Shown piece by piece: positions 1-50,765 of a DNA stretch of 64,000 nucleotides. This DNA is from Hemicordylus capensis. Taxonomy: Eukaryota; Chordata; Lepidosauria; Squamata; Cordylidae. The stretch spans positions 16,573,320 through 16,637,319 of the forward strand of contig NC_069670.1 of assembly GCF_027244095.1 (NCBI RefSeq), written 5' to 3'. The position numbers and the translations under genes were made by a program. A model generated the notes under the pieces. It worked only from the letters and a program-made list of their open reading frames with translations. It was not told the DNA's origin and searched no databases. Each line of letters begins with the position of its first letter. The stretch's first letter is position 1.

Positions 1-222
1 ACGTAACCATTTGCAAATTAATGTATTCCACTTCCAGGAGAGTAGCAGTATTAGTCCACAGCAGTACAAACCACAAAGAGTCTTTAAAGGACAAAGACAT
101 TTCTTGAAACAGAAGCTTTCGTGAACAGTTTCCTTCTGGCAGACGTAGAAACTCGACCAGGATAGCGGCAGATTTCTTCCAGTTTTTTTCAGCGGCAGAT
201 TTCATTCCAGTTTTTTGCAGCG
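1..222 (-). other. candidate exon of an unidentified gene, running off the left edge
   Basis: On the minus strand, after an acceptor-like TATTACAG at 223-230, one frame stays open for about 74 codons to the window edge. It includes a 27-base in-frame tandem duplication that gives two similar nine-residue units around KSAA (about 163-218). I do not recognise the protein. A run this long can arise by chance, so it is only a candidate. It would be downstream of the candidate exon at 407-609 in the same gene. Confidence 0.2.
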
Positions 223-406
223 GCTGTAATACATCCAGTGCCAACATGGTAAGAAGGATTATCCCCTTCAGCCAGGAGAGGGATATTGACTTTTCAGTGC
301 AACTTTTCAAATTTCACACATTTTGAGCTAAGAAAATAATGTTTACAAGACTTTTTGATACCTAGGCTCAGCTTCAGAACACATACACCAGCAATAACTG
401 ACTTAC

Positions 407-609
407 CAAGGAGATCTGCAAGACAAATTATTCTGAGCATGTGTAGAGTGCCTTTCCTCCACTTCTGGGAAACCAACAGAAACAAGACCATCCACTCCAT
501 CTGGAATTAAATAAACTGCCTCCAGGGCAAAGTGTGGATCAAACTTCAAAACTGGATCAGACTCCAAGAGAAGCTGAATCCAATGCCACCAGTTTGAGGA
601 ATCAAGCAC
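407..609 (-). other. candidate exon of an unidentified gene (VWA-like?)
   Basis: Minus-strand open segment of 203 nt bounded by an acceptor ACATGCAG and a strong donor GTAAGT. The translation contains ALEAVYLIPDGVDG, which faintly recalls the central strand of von Willebrand A domains, but that is a guess. No family is established and the frame could be chance. Confidence 0.22.
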
Positions 610-1240
610 CTGCATGTGATTTTAAAATTTAAATATCCATCCTGTTCCATCCTGAATGTTTGGAACATGTAACAACATTACAGGACGCTGAACAGGGGAT
701 TAATGCATCAACTACATACTGCAGTTCTAGCCAACATTGCAGACCAACATTGCAAAAATACAGGTTTGTCTCAAACTGTGGATCTGGGAAAGCTTACTTT
801 GTTTGGAAGCCCCATGTACGTTTGGGAAACCGAGGCACAGCCCAAGGTCACAGGAGAACGTCCAGAAAAGAATGCAGCAATTCCATGGCCTTGCTTAGTT
901 CTTTCCCAACATGGAGCCTACATAACTCCTCTCTTTATTAGCCACACATTTATTCTTGAAACTGACCGCATCCAAGGAACCTTTCCTTCTACCTCAGTGG
1001 GGGGTTGATTTCAGTGATCTAAAAGGTTCCCCCCGCCCGCCCGCCCACACCGCACTTCTGATGCATTTAGTCCAAATAGAAACTGCCTCGACACTACATG
1101 AATACCATGTTCCCAACATGCATTCTTTCTTCACGGGCCAGCATGGATTACGTGGGACACATCCCCACCACCACAAAGTGGCAATTTCCCCTTTAAGAAC
1201 CTGTGGGGTCTACTTTAAAGGGGGATCCTTGGCTTGCCAG

Positions 1241-40838
<39,598 letters not shown>

Positions 40839-41390
40839 TTCCCCCCCTCCCCCTGTGCCCCAAGCCCACCCCCCTCACCCCAAAAGGCATGTGGGAGCAG
40901 AACGAATCCCCACCACCACCACCCCCGTGGGGACTGACCCGATCAGAGGCTTGTGCCCAGGGATGAGGGGATGACCCCCCCGCCCCCCCACCGGGCAAGA
41001 GGTTGTGGGATCCCCTCCCCGCTCCACCCACAAGCCAGGACTGGTGGATCCAGGGTGGTCTTGGTTAGGAAGCCGCCTCTCTCTCTCTTTCTCTCCCCCA
41101 CCGCCCGCCCCTCTGTTCTCCGCTGCCGAGCTAGTTGCACCTCCCCTCCTGCCCCTGCGCAGCCCGGCCCGCCCTCCCTCTTGGCCGGCTGCCCCAACCC
41201 CTCCCCAGAAGAGGCAAAGGTTGCTCTTCCTTGCGATTTCCTCCTCCTCCGCTCGAGGGCCATCACCTGGCCACAGCATGGATGCTGGGCCTGGAAGGTG
41301 GGGCAAGGCGGGGTCGGGGACTGGTGCCAGCAGGGGAGGGGAGGCTGGGCAGGGAGGCTCATCCAATAAATGGCACCCACTGGAGGCCCA
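40839..41390 (+). terminator. ACTN3: ACTN3 3' UTR with AATAAA poly(A) signal
   Basis: C-rich 3' UTR after the stop. AATAAA lies at 41365-41370, so cleavage is expected about 41385-41395, giving a 3' UTR near 550 nt. No other AATAAA is seen on this strand before it. Confidence 0.7.
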
Positions 41391-41990
41391 CCTGCTGCCG
41401 AGGCGCCCTGTTCTTTGTTGCGGGGCGTGGGGGGGGAAGGGGGAGGGCAGCCACAGAAGCGTGTCAGAGAGAGAAGTTCTCCTCCCCGCGCTCCCGGCTG
41501 GCGGGGCTGCCCCTTGGACTGCAGCACATCCCTGCAGCTCCGTGCTGGGAGGGACTGGCTGAGCCAATAGGGCTGCTCCTGTGCAAGGCCAGCCAGGAGG
41601 GAGGTGGAAGTGCTGCCCTCTGGGGGCTCCTACCAGAAGCAGAGCAGCAGCCCCAGCTGAGAAGGGTCCGCCGGTGCTGAAACCTCCGAGTTGGACGGAG
41701 CTGCTGCCCGCAGAGCGATTTGCCTCAGGAAAGCAGGGACGGGCCATCTTCCTCCCCTCAGACACCCCTCCTCCTCCTCCTCCTCCTCAGGTTCCCCTTC
41801 TCTGGAAAGGCCCCCTTTCTCCTGGGTCGCTGGCTCACTGGGCTTCTTGCCTGCTCATCGGAGTCCTCAGACTTCACGTTCTGCTAGGCTGCTCCCCACA
41901 CTGTGCCCCTCTGAGCAGGATGCTGGAAGGCCAAGCGCCCTTCCAGCCCCAGCCGGCTCCTCCTGCCCCAAAGGAGGACACCAAGGCCTC

Positions 41991-42006
41991 ATTAAAGTAC
42001 TTTAAT
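41991..42006. terminator. palindromic ATTAAA poly(A) signal between converging genes
   Basis: The 16-base perfect palindrome ATTAAAGTACTTTAAT carries the variant poly(A) hexamer ATTAAA on both strands. On the minus strand it lies 262 bases past the RCE1 stop and is the best candidate signal for RCE1. On the plus strand it could serve as a distal or fail-safe signal for ACTN3. Confidence 0.5.
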
Positions 42007-42267
42007 CATCAAAAATAGAGCTCTTTGGGGCTGAGAGGAAAAGACCCCCCCGGGTTCTATAAAAAGGGCTGGCTGGCTCGAGGCAGAGGTGTGCAAGAAC
42101 GCAGGCGGGGCCAACTTCCACCGCAAACAGGCTGGAACCGACGGCTCCCCCCAGCACCCTCCCACGGCAACGGGGTGACGACAAGAGCCCCCTCGCCAAA
42201 GCGGCCCGAGCCCACATGCCACTGGGTGCGCAGGGGTGCCTGGCTGGGGAAGGGGCCTCGGCGGGCG

Positions 42268-42515
42268 TCAGGAGCACAGGGGGAAGCTGCTGAGGCTGTG
42301 GAGAGGGGAGGCCGACCTGGGCAGGGAGCAGATGGGCAGGTGTCCAAAGAAGGCGGGATCCGTCATGGGGAGCAGGAGCAGCAGGAAGAGGGCCACGCCC
42401 AGCAGGTAGAAGAAGACCACCAGGAGGCGCTGCGGGTGCTCGAGGGCGGCGCCGACCGCCGGGAACCCCACGTAGTTGCAGAAGGAGTGACACAGCACCG
42501 GTCCAATCAGGTGCC
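42268..42515 (-). CDS. RCE1: RCE1 coding exon 8 (residues 229-310 and stop), HxxxN
   Basis: 248 nt encoding [20 protein letters not shown] through SSFPLCS and TGA at 42268-42270. Contains the catalytic H238xxxN242 and the last membrane segment. Ends PLCS like human. Confidence 0.95.
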
Positions 42516-45500
42516 CTGAGGGGGAAAGGGGAGGGTCTGAGGAACACAAGAGGCTTCTGATGGTTGCAGAAAACCTGGCACCGCTAGCCCCAGCGGACTT
42601 GGAGTCCCAGTAGATTTCCTCACTCACGCCAGACGCGTACACATTGCGTTCAAATATGTGAAAGATAAAGAAATCTTCGTTCGTAATCACAGATGGACCA
42701 AAAGTCATTTTAGGCACTTCAATCTGTGTGAGAACACACACACACACACATTCTGAATAGGGGACAACGCCTGTATGAGCATTATTGTTCTCCTGCCCTT
42801 CCACAGAGGAGCTCAAGGGGGCATATGTGGTCGCCACACCACACTGGCCCTCTAGCTCAGCAACAAGCACCCTTGTTGCATGAGGCACCGTCTCCGAAGA
42901 GGCATTCCCTCTCACCTCTCCCACTGGAAGAAATGCCTCTTCTCCAGTGCCGTTTGCCACCTGGGAGGTTTCCACACAGGGCTTTTAGTTCGCATCTCCT
43001 CCAGAATGGAGGGGGTGCATTCACGTTTTGGCTAAATTTACCCCAAAGTCCCTGCAAGCTATCGGGGAGCACTTCACACAAAACCCGGGGTTTTCACTGT
43101 GTGTCAGAGTGTGGCCCGATTTATAGCCAGGGTTTAAAAATCCACTTTTTGCAACTTTCTTCTTCTTCCAACTTCGAACTCGCAGTAGAGCCTCGCAGAA
43201 AACCTGCGGTGAAGCCTGCTGTCTGGGAAAGCTCCTGCAGTCTTTATGATGACTTGTATCTATTAATTGGTCTGCTGCCCAGTTAACTGGAAGGCTTCCG
43301 TGGAGGCATCTTTTTAGTGGAACAAAATAGGTTGAGCCAATTCAACGTTACTGCCTAAATCTATTCCAGTTAGATGGCTGGGGTTAGGGAACCTCTAATA
43401 ATCTCTGAACCCAGCCACCTAGCTTTTTCCCTGGAGGGGAACTGCAGGATCCCAAGCACACACCCTGACCCCCCCCCAATCCTTCCCAGAACAGAAATGT
43501 CCTTCCCCATCTGCTGCACCAACCTGTCCTAATGAAGATGAAGGCTGTGTAGGCTCCAAACACAGCGGTGTAGGAGAACTGGAACACTGCAAGGGCAGAG
43601 AGCAGAGACAAGTCGGGAGCAGCAGGGGGTTAGAAGAGAGCGGGTGGGACCATCACCTGGTCTCTACTGGTGGGTAAGGCACACACACACACACACACAC
43701 GCCAGGGCATCCTTAGGGGTAATTACTGGTAACATTCCAGGCTTCCATTGCAGACTACGGAGTGTTCTGGACACCATGCAAGAATAATTGTGGCATTCTG
43801 GACTTTATCCTTGAAGATTGCAGGTGAGAGATCATATTTTTTAATGTCCCTCTTGCGACAAGCTCCCTGTTCATAGTAAACTAGCACATCAGAAAGCACA
43901 CAGAACCTCTCTCCATGTTCTGGAGAACGACTTCTCCATATTCTAGATAGGAGGTGTTTTTTCGGTGAGGCGAGGGGGGGGGCAGGGGAGCGTTCAAACC
44001 TGCCTCCCCTCTCCCCTCACCACACCTGCCCTCCAACTTGAAAAACGGAAGCGGGACAGTTCTGGGCTGTACCATTTCATTCTGTATAATCTGTGAAACA
44101 GTACAGAGTTGCTTCTGAATGCCAATGGTATAGAACAGAAAGCTGTAGGTTCAGTTTCCATATTCAAGTTCTATTCAAACCCAAATTCAAACCCAAACCC
44201 AAGGAATTCTAACAAAAGAATGGTGCTTATGCTTTCACTAGAAATGAAGCCCCAGTTCCCTCACAAAACTACCATTCCCAGGGTTCCCTGGGAGGTGAGA
44301 GAGCGCCATTTAGGACATGCAGCATGGTTTATCCAGGAAGACATGCCTTTCCATCTACTGTAACGTCCAAAGCAAAGTACACACAGCTGTCACCACAGAG
44401 AGGCCAAGAGACATCATGCTGAACTCACAGGGAATCATGGGAGATGGCAGTGCTCCATTTTTACCAGAAGCTCAAGGCATCTCTACAGATTTTTTGTCTC
44501 TTGGAAAGCAGGCTCTGGTTCTGGCAAGGTTGCCATCTTTGAAACACACACACACACAAACACACCATGGAGTCCATACTCAAATATTCCACCAGCCCGC
44601 CCGCCTTTTGATGATGGCAAAACTGTGGACCTGTACCTGCTGAGAGGAAGATACTGGCTGTGCTTCCCTGCCGAAATCTCAGCTGCTCAATGACGTGGTG
44701 AAAGTGAGCTAGGAGAAGCAACAGAGACACACAGAAGCGTACTTGGCAGGCCAAGCTGTTGGACTGCCCCCTCTCCCTCCCTCCGTTCCTCCCCCCACAA
44801 ACACCCACCCACACCACAAAGGTTTTCACTAGAAGTGGCCAGCTGGGGGCAGGAAGATTTTCTGCAAGGCAGGTATTACGGAATCAACCCGTCTCTCCAT
44901 GGCTACATGGAACATGCACAGATGGGTCTGGAGCTCAGTGGTGGAGCATCTGCTTTGCATGCCAAAGGTCCCAGGTTCAATTCCTGGCTGCATCGGCAGG
45001 TAGGGCTGGGAAAGGCCCCTCCTGGAACGCTGGAGAGCTGCTGCCGGTCCATGCAGACAGTACTGAGCTAGATGGACCAAGGGTCTGACTCAGTAAAAGG
45101 AAGCTTCCTATGCTCTAGTTGCAGAGGCAGGCTGTAGAAGCAGGAAAGCAACAGCAGAAGAGGATGCTTTCCCTAGGGGGGTGGGGCTGCAGCTCAGTAA
45201 TGGAGCATCTGCTTAGCATGCAGAATGTCCCTGGGTCAATCCCTGGCTTCTCCAGAGGGGGCCGGGAGAGACTCCTGCCTAGCTGCTGCCAGTCAGTGTA
45301 GACACAATACTGAGCTAGATGGACCAAGGGTCTGACTCAGTAGGAGGCAGCTTCCTAGGTTCCCTACATGCCCTGGTTGTTGGCTTCCCAGAGGCATCTG
45401 GGGGAATACGGGGTGCTGAAGCAGATGGATCTTTCTCCTGATCCAACACGGCTCCTCTCACATTCCTTTTACTGAGCTGCTGAAATGGAGAGCAGCTTCG

Positions 45501-48500
45501 GTTTAGGCCCGCCAGAAATACATCTGCCTTGTAGCGAAGCTTCTGGCAAGGACAGGCATTCCGGAGAAAGCAGGACGCCCCAAAGAGGCCGACAGGGTTG
45601 TGGAGAAGGCGGCACTCACCGACGCCAAAGAAGAGCGGGCAGGTGAAGATGGCAGGCCCCAATCCAGTGCAGGGAACGAGCATGGGCAGCATGCAGGCGC
45701 GGAACACCAGCTCCTCCGTGAAGGGCGCGATGACCTGGTTGCGGAGCCAGCGCATGTCGGTCAGACAGAGCACCCAGAAGCGGGGGTCTGGGGGAGGTGA
45801 GCAGGAGCAGCGTTACTGACACCCCACCCACTGGAGCCTCTTCAGCCGCCGGAAGGGCTGTAGGGAAAGGGCAGCGCCTCCAAGTGGGGAGAGTTCGGAT
45901 CACAAGAAGATGAGAAATCCCTGGAATCCCGCCCCCCGCCGATCAGACCTGTTCAACTTTGACCTTCCAGCTGATTTTGGACTACAACTCCCATAATCCC
46001 CAGCCACAGTGGTCAATAGCCACTGGGATTATGGGAGCTGTAGGCCAACTGCAGGAGGGTCAGAGTTGAGCAGGCCTGCCCCAGATCACCAAAAATAACA
46101 GAGCTTAAAATGTACACGCGCGTATTTAGCCTAATAGAAGGTGACTAAATTTAAGACGACTCCCTTGAAAAGAGAGGTTAAATAGAAGTTACTCCTAATA
46201 GAGGTTTAAACAGAAGTTACTCCTGTATTTACCCAAAAGGAATGGGACTCTGGATTTAAGACGTCCCCTCAATTTCTAACATCAAACAACCGGGGGGGGG
46301 TGTGTGCGCGAGGTGTGGGGACCTAGTGTTGGATTCAGGTAAATAAAGTATGTATCTATAGCTTTATGGGGGACTTCACCAAGTCGTGAGGGCACAAGGT
46401 TGCACAAACTCAACTAAGGGCTGAAATTAAACCACACAGATGTACAGAAACAGAAACGTCAAGGTGAAAGTCATTTTCCCTCCTAAAAGATAGGTACCTG
46501 CCACCCCACTGGCATACTGAAACAATAATGCAAGTTCAGCGCTGAGCATTATGAGGGCAGGACAAGGGGGCAGCTTTGGTCCTAGACCTTTGCACTCTAA
46601 GCACCACCACAATGTATCAGCCTTACCAAATGCAACCTGCAGACCATCCACCAGATCCCAGGGGCAGTCCATGGACAGCTGGATGAGGGGGCCGAGGAAT
46701 AAGACCTGGGGAAGGAGCATTTAAGAACCTGCATGTCAATTTCCTGTATCCATAAATCTGACAGAGCTGGTAGACATCCAATTTATTTTAATCAATCAAT
46801 CAATCAATCCTCCTCCCACTTCTTTGACAGAGGGTGGGGGAACCCAGCTTATTTAGAGCTGAGCAATGCAGTCATTTTCAGAAACAAGAAGAGCATCTTT
46901 TTTGTCCCCAGAGAGCCACTTCGAGATGTTTTAAGTTGAAAAGAGCCAGGGTTGTAGGGCTGCAATCTCATATTTCACTATACAAGAGGAAGCTCCACTG
47001 AAATAAATAATTAATCTATGGAATTCTCTGCCATGGGTCACGGTGATGGTCACTAGGTTGGATGGCTTAGACCAATTCCTGGTCAATCAGTGGCTACTAG
47101 TCCTGATGGCTATAGGCTACCTTCAGGCCCTGAGGCAGGATGCCTCCAAATACCAGTAGCAGGGGAGCCATGGTGGAAGAGAGGGCATGCCTTCATCTCC
47201 TGCTTGGGGGCTTCCCGGGGGCATCTGGAGGGTCTCTGTGGGAAATGGGACGCTGGGCTAGGTAGGCCTTGAGCCTGATCCAGCGAACCCGCTCTTATGA
47301 AACTGTCGCATCCAGCAGGGCCATCTGCGCGAGCGCATTGCAATGCAGTCGTGACCACCCCACTTACCATGGTTAGCAGCAGAGGCAACAGAGTTGCTGG
47401 CAAGATCCCCTCGAACCGGAAGCCCATCAGAGCAAGAAGGGGTGTTCCTGGCTGAGCAGAAGAGGAGACACCTTCATCAGCACTATGCAGGTGTCCCCAG
47501 CCACAAAACCCTATGATGCATAGTGCATCATAAGCGGGCTGCGGGCACACCACAGAAAGGAGACACACGTATAAAAGGAAATGCCTTTCCAGCCACCCAA
47601 CCAAGTATGATTTTTGGCAAGTGGATGCAGCTCTCCAGGGTTTATTGCCCCCAATCACTGAACCAGAGATGCCAGGGACTCAGCCTGGTACCTTTATACA
47701 GGCTCTGTCACTGAACTACAGGCCATGCCCCAGTGCTTAGACAGGAAATGACGGAACGTCACTCAAGCAACTGGGCCAAGCCACAAACTGCAAGGCAGAT
47801 TTTTGTCACCCATGCAAAATACTACTACGAAGAATAAAGAACTTCATTAGTCATCCAATAACACATGGTCCTCAGGGCGGCTCACACCACTCCAATAAAG
47901 ACATTAAAACACATACCAAAGAAATTATAATATAGATGCAAAATCCAGTACCAAACTTTTAAAAACTTTTTTTTAAATCAATTTTTAAAAATCGGAGTGA
48001 AGAGAAAGCTCCACCTGGCGTCTAAAAGAACAAAGTGGCAACATCAGGAGAGCCTCACTGGGGTGGCTACTCCATAGATGGGGTGCCACCACTGAAAAGG
48101 CCTGGGTGATTGGCCAGCCTGGCCCCCAGGAAAATGCCTTTTCAACTTCAAATATGACGGCAGATGTATTCCTCCAAACTGAACAAAGAGGCACCTTTTA
48201 AAGTGGTGACTCTCTTATGTTTAGCAGTGGGGAAAGCAACTGACCCAATTTATTAACAGCACAGCACCCTACCAATGGCTGTTGTCGATTTCTACCTTGT
48301 ATTTCTTTTTAGACTGTGAGTCATCCCCATCCCATCCCTAAAATAAATATATATTGCTTATTTTTCTAAATAAACAGCTTTGAGAACTTGTGTTGATAAA
48401 CAGTACATTGATATTCACCATCATAATAGTAGTAGTAGCAACAATAATAGACAGAAGATGATTTACAGGAATTAAGCAAATGAAGTATACGTTTTATGGG

Positions 48501-50765
48501 GAACATCTCCATACCACCCCAATGGCATGATATTTATTTATTTATTTTACATTTCATATCCCGCTCTTCCTCCAAGGAGCCCAGAGTGGTATACTACATA
48601 CTTAGGTTTCTCCTCACAACAACCCTGTGACGTAGGTTAAGCTGAGAGAGAAGCGACTGGCCCAGAGTCACCCAGCAAGCATCATGGCTGAATGGGGATT
48701 TGAACTCGGGTCTCCCCAGTCCTAGTCCAGCACTCTAACCATTGGGGTGGTATGGAGGTGTTCCCCATAAAACTTATACTTAGTTTGCTCAATTCCTGTA
48801 AACCATCTTCTATTATCATCATCATCATCACTACTACTACTATGATGAAAGACTTTCCAAAATGTGAATGGATACAACAGAGGCATTTGTATGGAAGTCA
48901 CCGAGTATTTGATATGTCAGGCACCTCTAGGTAATTTTGGTCACGGAAATTCTGGACATGCCTGGGCTCACCTTAATGCCCGTCACTTCTTTCCAAATCC
49001 AGACAAATAATGGGGATAGGAGGGACACAATGAGGACGCTGGTGAATCGGCGCTTGATGACCGCTGGGTGGTCCCTGCGTAGAAAGCAGGACAGGGATGC
49101 TAGAAGCTCAGGAAGTCAAGAGGCCCTGGGCCTACACAGGTGCAATGGTAACAAGTCGGGACTTCAAAGTGCCTGTCCCATTACTCCGGGATCACAACCC
49201 CTTGACTCATTTCAGCTTCACCTGTGTTTACCCATTCAATGGGTAAATCAGAGGTGGAAGTTAATTTTAAAATACAGTACAACCCTACGTGTGTTTTACG
49301 CAGAAGTAAGCTCCACTGTGCTCAACGGGGCTTATTCTCTTGTAAGCGTCTAGGGTTGCAGCTGATCCCAAGTCACACTTGAGAGACATAAACCCTCTTC
49401 ACACATTATGTTCCGCACTTATACAATGAATGTACAGTGTGCACAAATACAATTACAGAATTCACACATTATGCTGAATGCAGATACAGCAGTACACTTC
49501 CTATCTGTATCATGTCTAAAATATATATCCGTAGACCACCCCAAACTTCCATCTCCGGACAGTTTGAATTTGAGGGGCCTGTACCCAAAATGAGCACAGG
49601 TACAATCATTCCAACAAAACCACCTGGCATCTATACGGTACTACACCATGATGTCTGAATAAGGCTATAGATAGGGGACAACTTGTGCATTAGAATAATA
49701 GTCTTCTTGGGAAGGGGTGCTACCACTATCCCCCCCTCCCCACCACACACACCCCATGTTCCAGCTGAGCTGGCTTCTCCCTCCACCAGCTGCTGCCCCA
49801 GATTAACCCAAGACCATCTTGTTGGGAAGGGAGAGGAGACAGACACCACCTGGGTCAGATGATGACCTGATTGAAGAGTGCAACCTGGAAAGATCTGGCT
49901 CTTGGAAAGTATTTTTGTTGCTCTTTACAGCTCTGCTGTAATCGGGTTTTATGGGTGCTTCTGGTTTTTAATGCTTTGGTGTAAACGGCCTCGGGAGGCT
50001 TGCCCGCAAAGCAGCATCTACATGCCGAAATCAAAGAAGCAAGCAAAGACCCATTAAACATCATGGGGCTTCCTTCCGAGTAATCACGCGCTGGTTGTGC
50101 TGCAAAATGACCCCGAAGTTCTTCTTGAGCGCCCCCCGCCCCCATTTCATGCCGGCAGGACAGACAGAATCAGCAACCGCAGAGTTGCCCCGCGGCAGGT
50201 GAGTGACCCCAATACAGAGGCCGGCGAAGCTGCCCGGCCGGGAATCTCCCTCTGGAGAAGGACGTGAAGAAAACATGAAATGAATGAAATGAAAAATCCG
50301 AAGTCGACCGCGGGGGGCTCGGGGCTGAGCAGGGCGGCAGCCAGCATGCCTACTACTTCCCCGCTGTCCCCATGGAGGGCTGCAGGCTGGCTGCTGCAGA
50401 AGGAAATGGGAGCAACTTCCGTGCGCCCGGCCGGGACTGGGACAGCGCGCTGGGTTGGGGCGCTTTGCCTTGCCCGGCCTCGGCTGCAAGGAGGTCGTCG
50501 TCGTCGTCACCCGGGCGGGGGTCTCCCTTCGAGGGGGGGCAGGGGGCACGGTCGCGGGGGAAGCCCGCTCGGCCCGCCGGAGGAGAGGGAGCGCGCGCGT
50601 GGCTCTCGGGCTGCCGCCGCCGCCACCAGCCACTCACTCACTCACTCACCTGGGCAGGTGGCTCTTCCAGACGTAGAGGCTGCCCACGTAGGAGCAGGCC
50701 AGGCTGAGGCAGGAGAGCAGCGCGGCCCAGCAGAGCCCGGCGCCCCCCGCCTCCGCTGCCGACAT
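42268..50765 (-). CDS. RCE1: CAAX prenyl protease 2 gene, complete, 8 exons
   Basis: Removes the last three residues (-aaX) of prenylated CAAX proteins such as Ras at the ER membrane, between farnesyl/geranylgeranyl transfer and ICMT methylation. Eight minus-strand exons join in phase into 933 nt, 310 residues (human 329). The catalytic set of the ABI/CAAX protease family is present: E152-E153 with R157 in [10 protein letters not shown]181-x3-H185 in FGVAHFHH, and H238-x3-N242 in CHSFCNY. Hydrophobic multi-pass segments fit an integral membrane enzyme. The N-terminus is about 23 residues shorter than human and begins at the first in-frame ATG I can find upstream of the conserved [18 protein letters not shown]. 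It converges on ACTN3 and lies downstream of TOP6BL on the same strand, as in human. Confidence 0.95.
42968..43231 (+). mobile_element. family Y inverted-repeat element in RCE1 intron 7
   Basis: Shares GCAAGCTATCGGGGAGCACT and GTGTGGCCCGATTTATAGCC with the copy at 8504-8756. The ends are weaker. Confidence 0.68.
43524..43586 (-). CDS. RCE1: RCE1 coding exon 7 (residues 208-229)
   Basis: 63 nt encoding [20 protein letters not shown] then T, acceptor CTTGCAG, donor GTTGGT. Confidence 0.94.
43681..43700 (+). repeat. (AC)10 microsatellite
   Basis: Ten AC units in RCE1 intron 6. Shorter (CA)n runs lie at 42739-42750 and 44544-44556. Confidence 0.9.
44637..44708 (-). CDS. RCE1: RCE1 coding exon 6 (residues 184-208), catalytic His
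   Basis: 72 nt encoding [20 protein letters not shown] through FLSA, with His185 of the FxxxH motif. Acceptor TCTCCTAG, donor GTACAG. Confidence 0.94.
44921..45118 (+). mobile_element. S1 SINE
   Basis: Forward S1 with clear A box (GAGCTCAGTGGTGGAGCA) and B box (GGTTCAATTCC), in RCE1 intron 5. Confidence 0.78.
45179..45362 (+). mobile_element. S1 SINE, second head-to-tail copy
   Basis: Forward S1 with CAGCTCAGTAATGGAGCATC and tail GTAGGAGGCAGCTTCCTA, 60 bases after the previous copy. Confidence 0.76.
45620..45787 (-). CDS. RCE1: RCE1 coding exon 5 (residues 128-184), catalytic Glu
   Basis: 168 nt encoding [20 protein letters not shown] through CPLFFGV, with the catalytic EELVFR motif at residues 152-157. 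Acceptor CCCCCAG, donor GTGAGT. Confidence 0.95.
45948..46074 (+). mobile_element. hAT-like MITE in RCE1 intron 4
   Basis: CCTGTTCAACTTTGACC at left and GGTCAGAGTTGAGCAGG at right, internal CTACAACTCCCATAATCCCC. Confidence 0.7.
46627..46705 (-). CDS. RCE1: RCE1 coding exon 4 (residues 102-128)
   Basis: 79 nt encoding [20 protein letters not shown] through VAF, acceptor CCCCAG, donor GTAAGG. Confidence 0.94.
47011..47301 (+). mobile_element. CR1-type LINE 3' fragment
   Basis: Forward fragment from TCTATGGAATTCTCTGCC to GAGCCTGATCCAGCG, immediately upstream (plus sense) of RCE1 exon 3. Confidence 0.78.
47368..47451 (-). CDS. RCE1: RCE1 coding exon 3 (residues 74-101)
   Basis: 84 nt encoding [20 protein letters not shown] through LLLTM, acceptor TGCTCAG, donor GTAAGT. 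Confidence 0.94.
47864..48250 (-). mobile_element. LINE-derived 3' repeat in RCE1 intron 2
   Basis: GGGCGGCTCACACCACTCCA, A-rich stretch, then on the minus strand [11 protein letters not shown], recalling L2 reverse-transcriptase ends, and GGCACCTTTTAAAGTGG. Confidence 0.5.
48418..48848. repeat. inverted repeat with a SINE in the loop
   Basis: Arms 48418-48525 and 48739-48848 share, in opposite orientation, GATTTACAGGAATTAAGC (GGTTTACAGGAATTGAGC on the other arm), then TTTTATGGGGAACA and CTCCATACCACCCCAATGG. An S2 SINE fills the loop. In RCE1 intron 2. Confidence 0.78.
48530..48748 (-). mobile_element. tRNA-derived SINE (family S2) in a hairpin loop
   Basis: Reversed unit with tRNA-like head (TTAGAGTGCTGGACTAGGAC, then GAGTTCAAATCC), body ACTCTGGGCCAGTCG and tail ending in TAAATAAATAAATA. 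It sits between the two arms of the inverted repeat at 48418-48848. Confidence 0.75.
48972..49074 (-). CDS. RCE1: RCE1 coding exon 2 (residues 39-73)
   Basis: 103 nt encoding [20 protein letters not shown] through VTGIK, acceptor TACGCAG, donor GTGAGC. Confidence 0.94.

Noticed and set aside
40875-41765. Long minus-strand open frames past the ACTN3 stop
   Set aside because: C-rich 3' UTR and flank lacking stops by composition. No splice sites or protein similarity.
44921-45000. A tRNA gene suggested by A and B box matches
   Set aside because: The match is the head of an S1 SINE. The cloverleaf is incomplete and a SINE body follows. The same applies to 45179-45250 and the other S1 heads.
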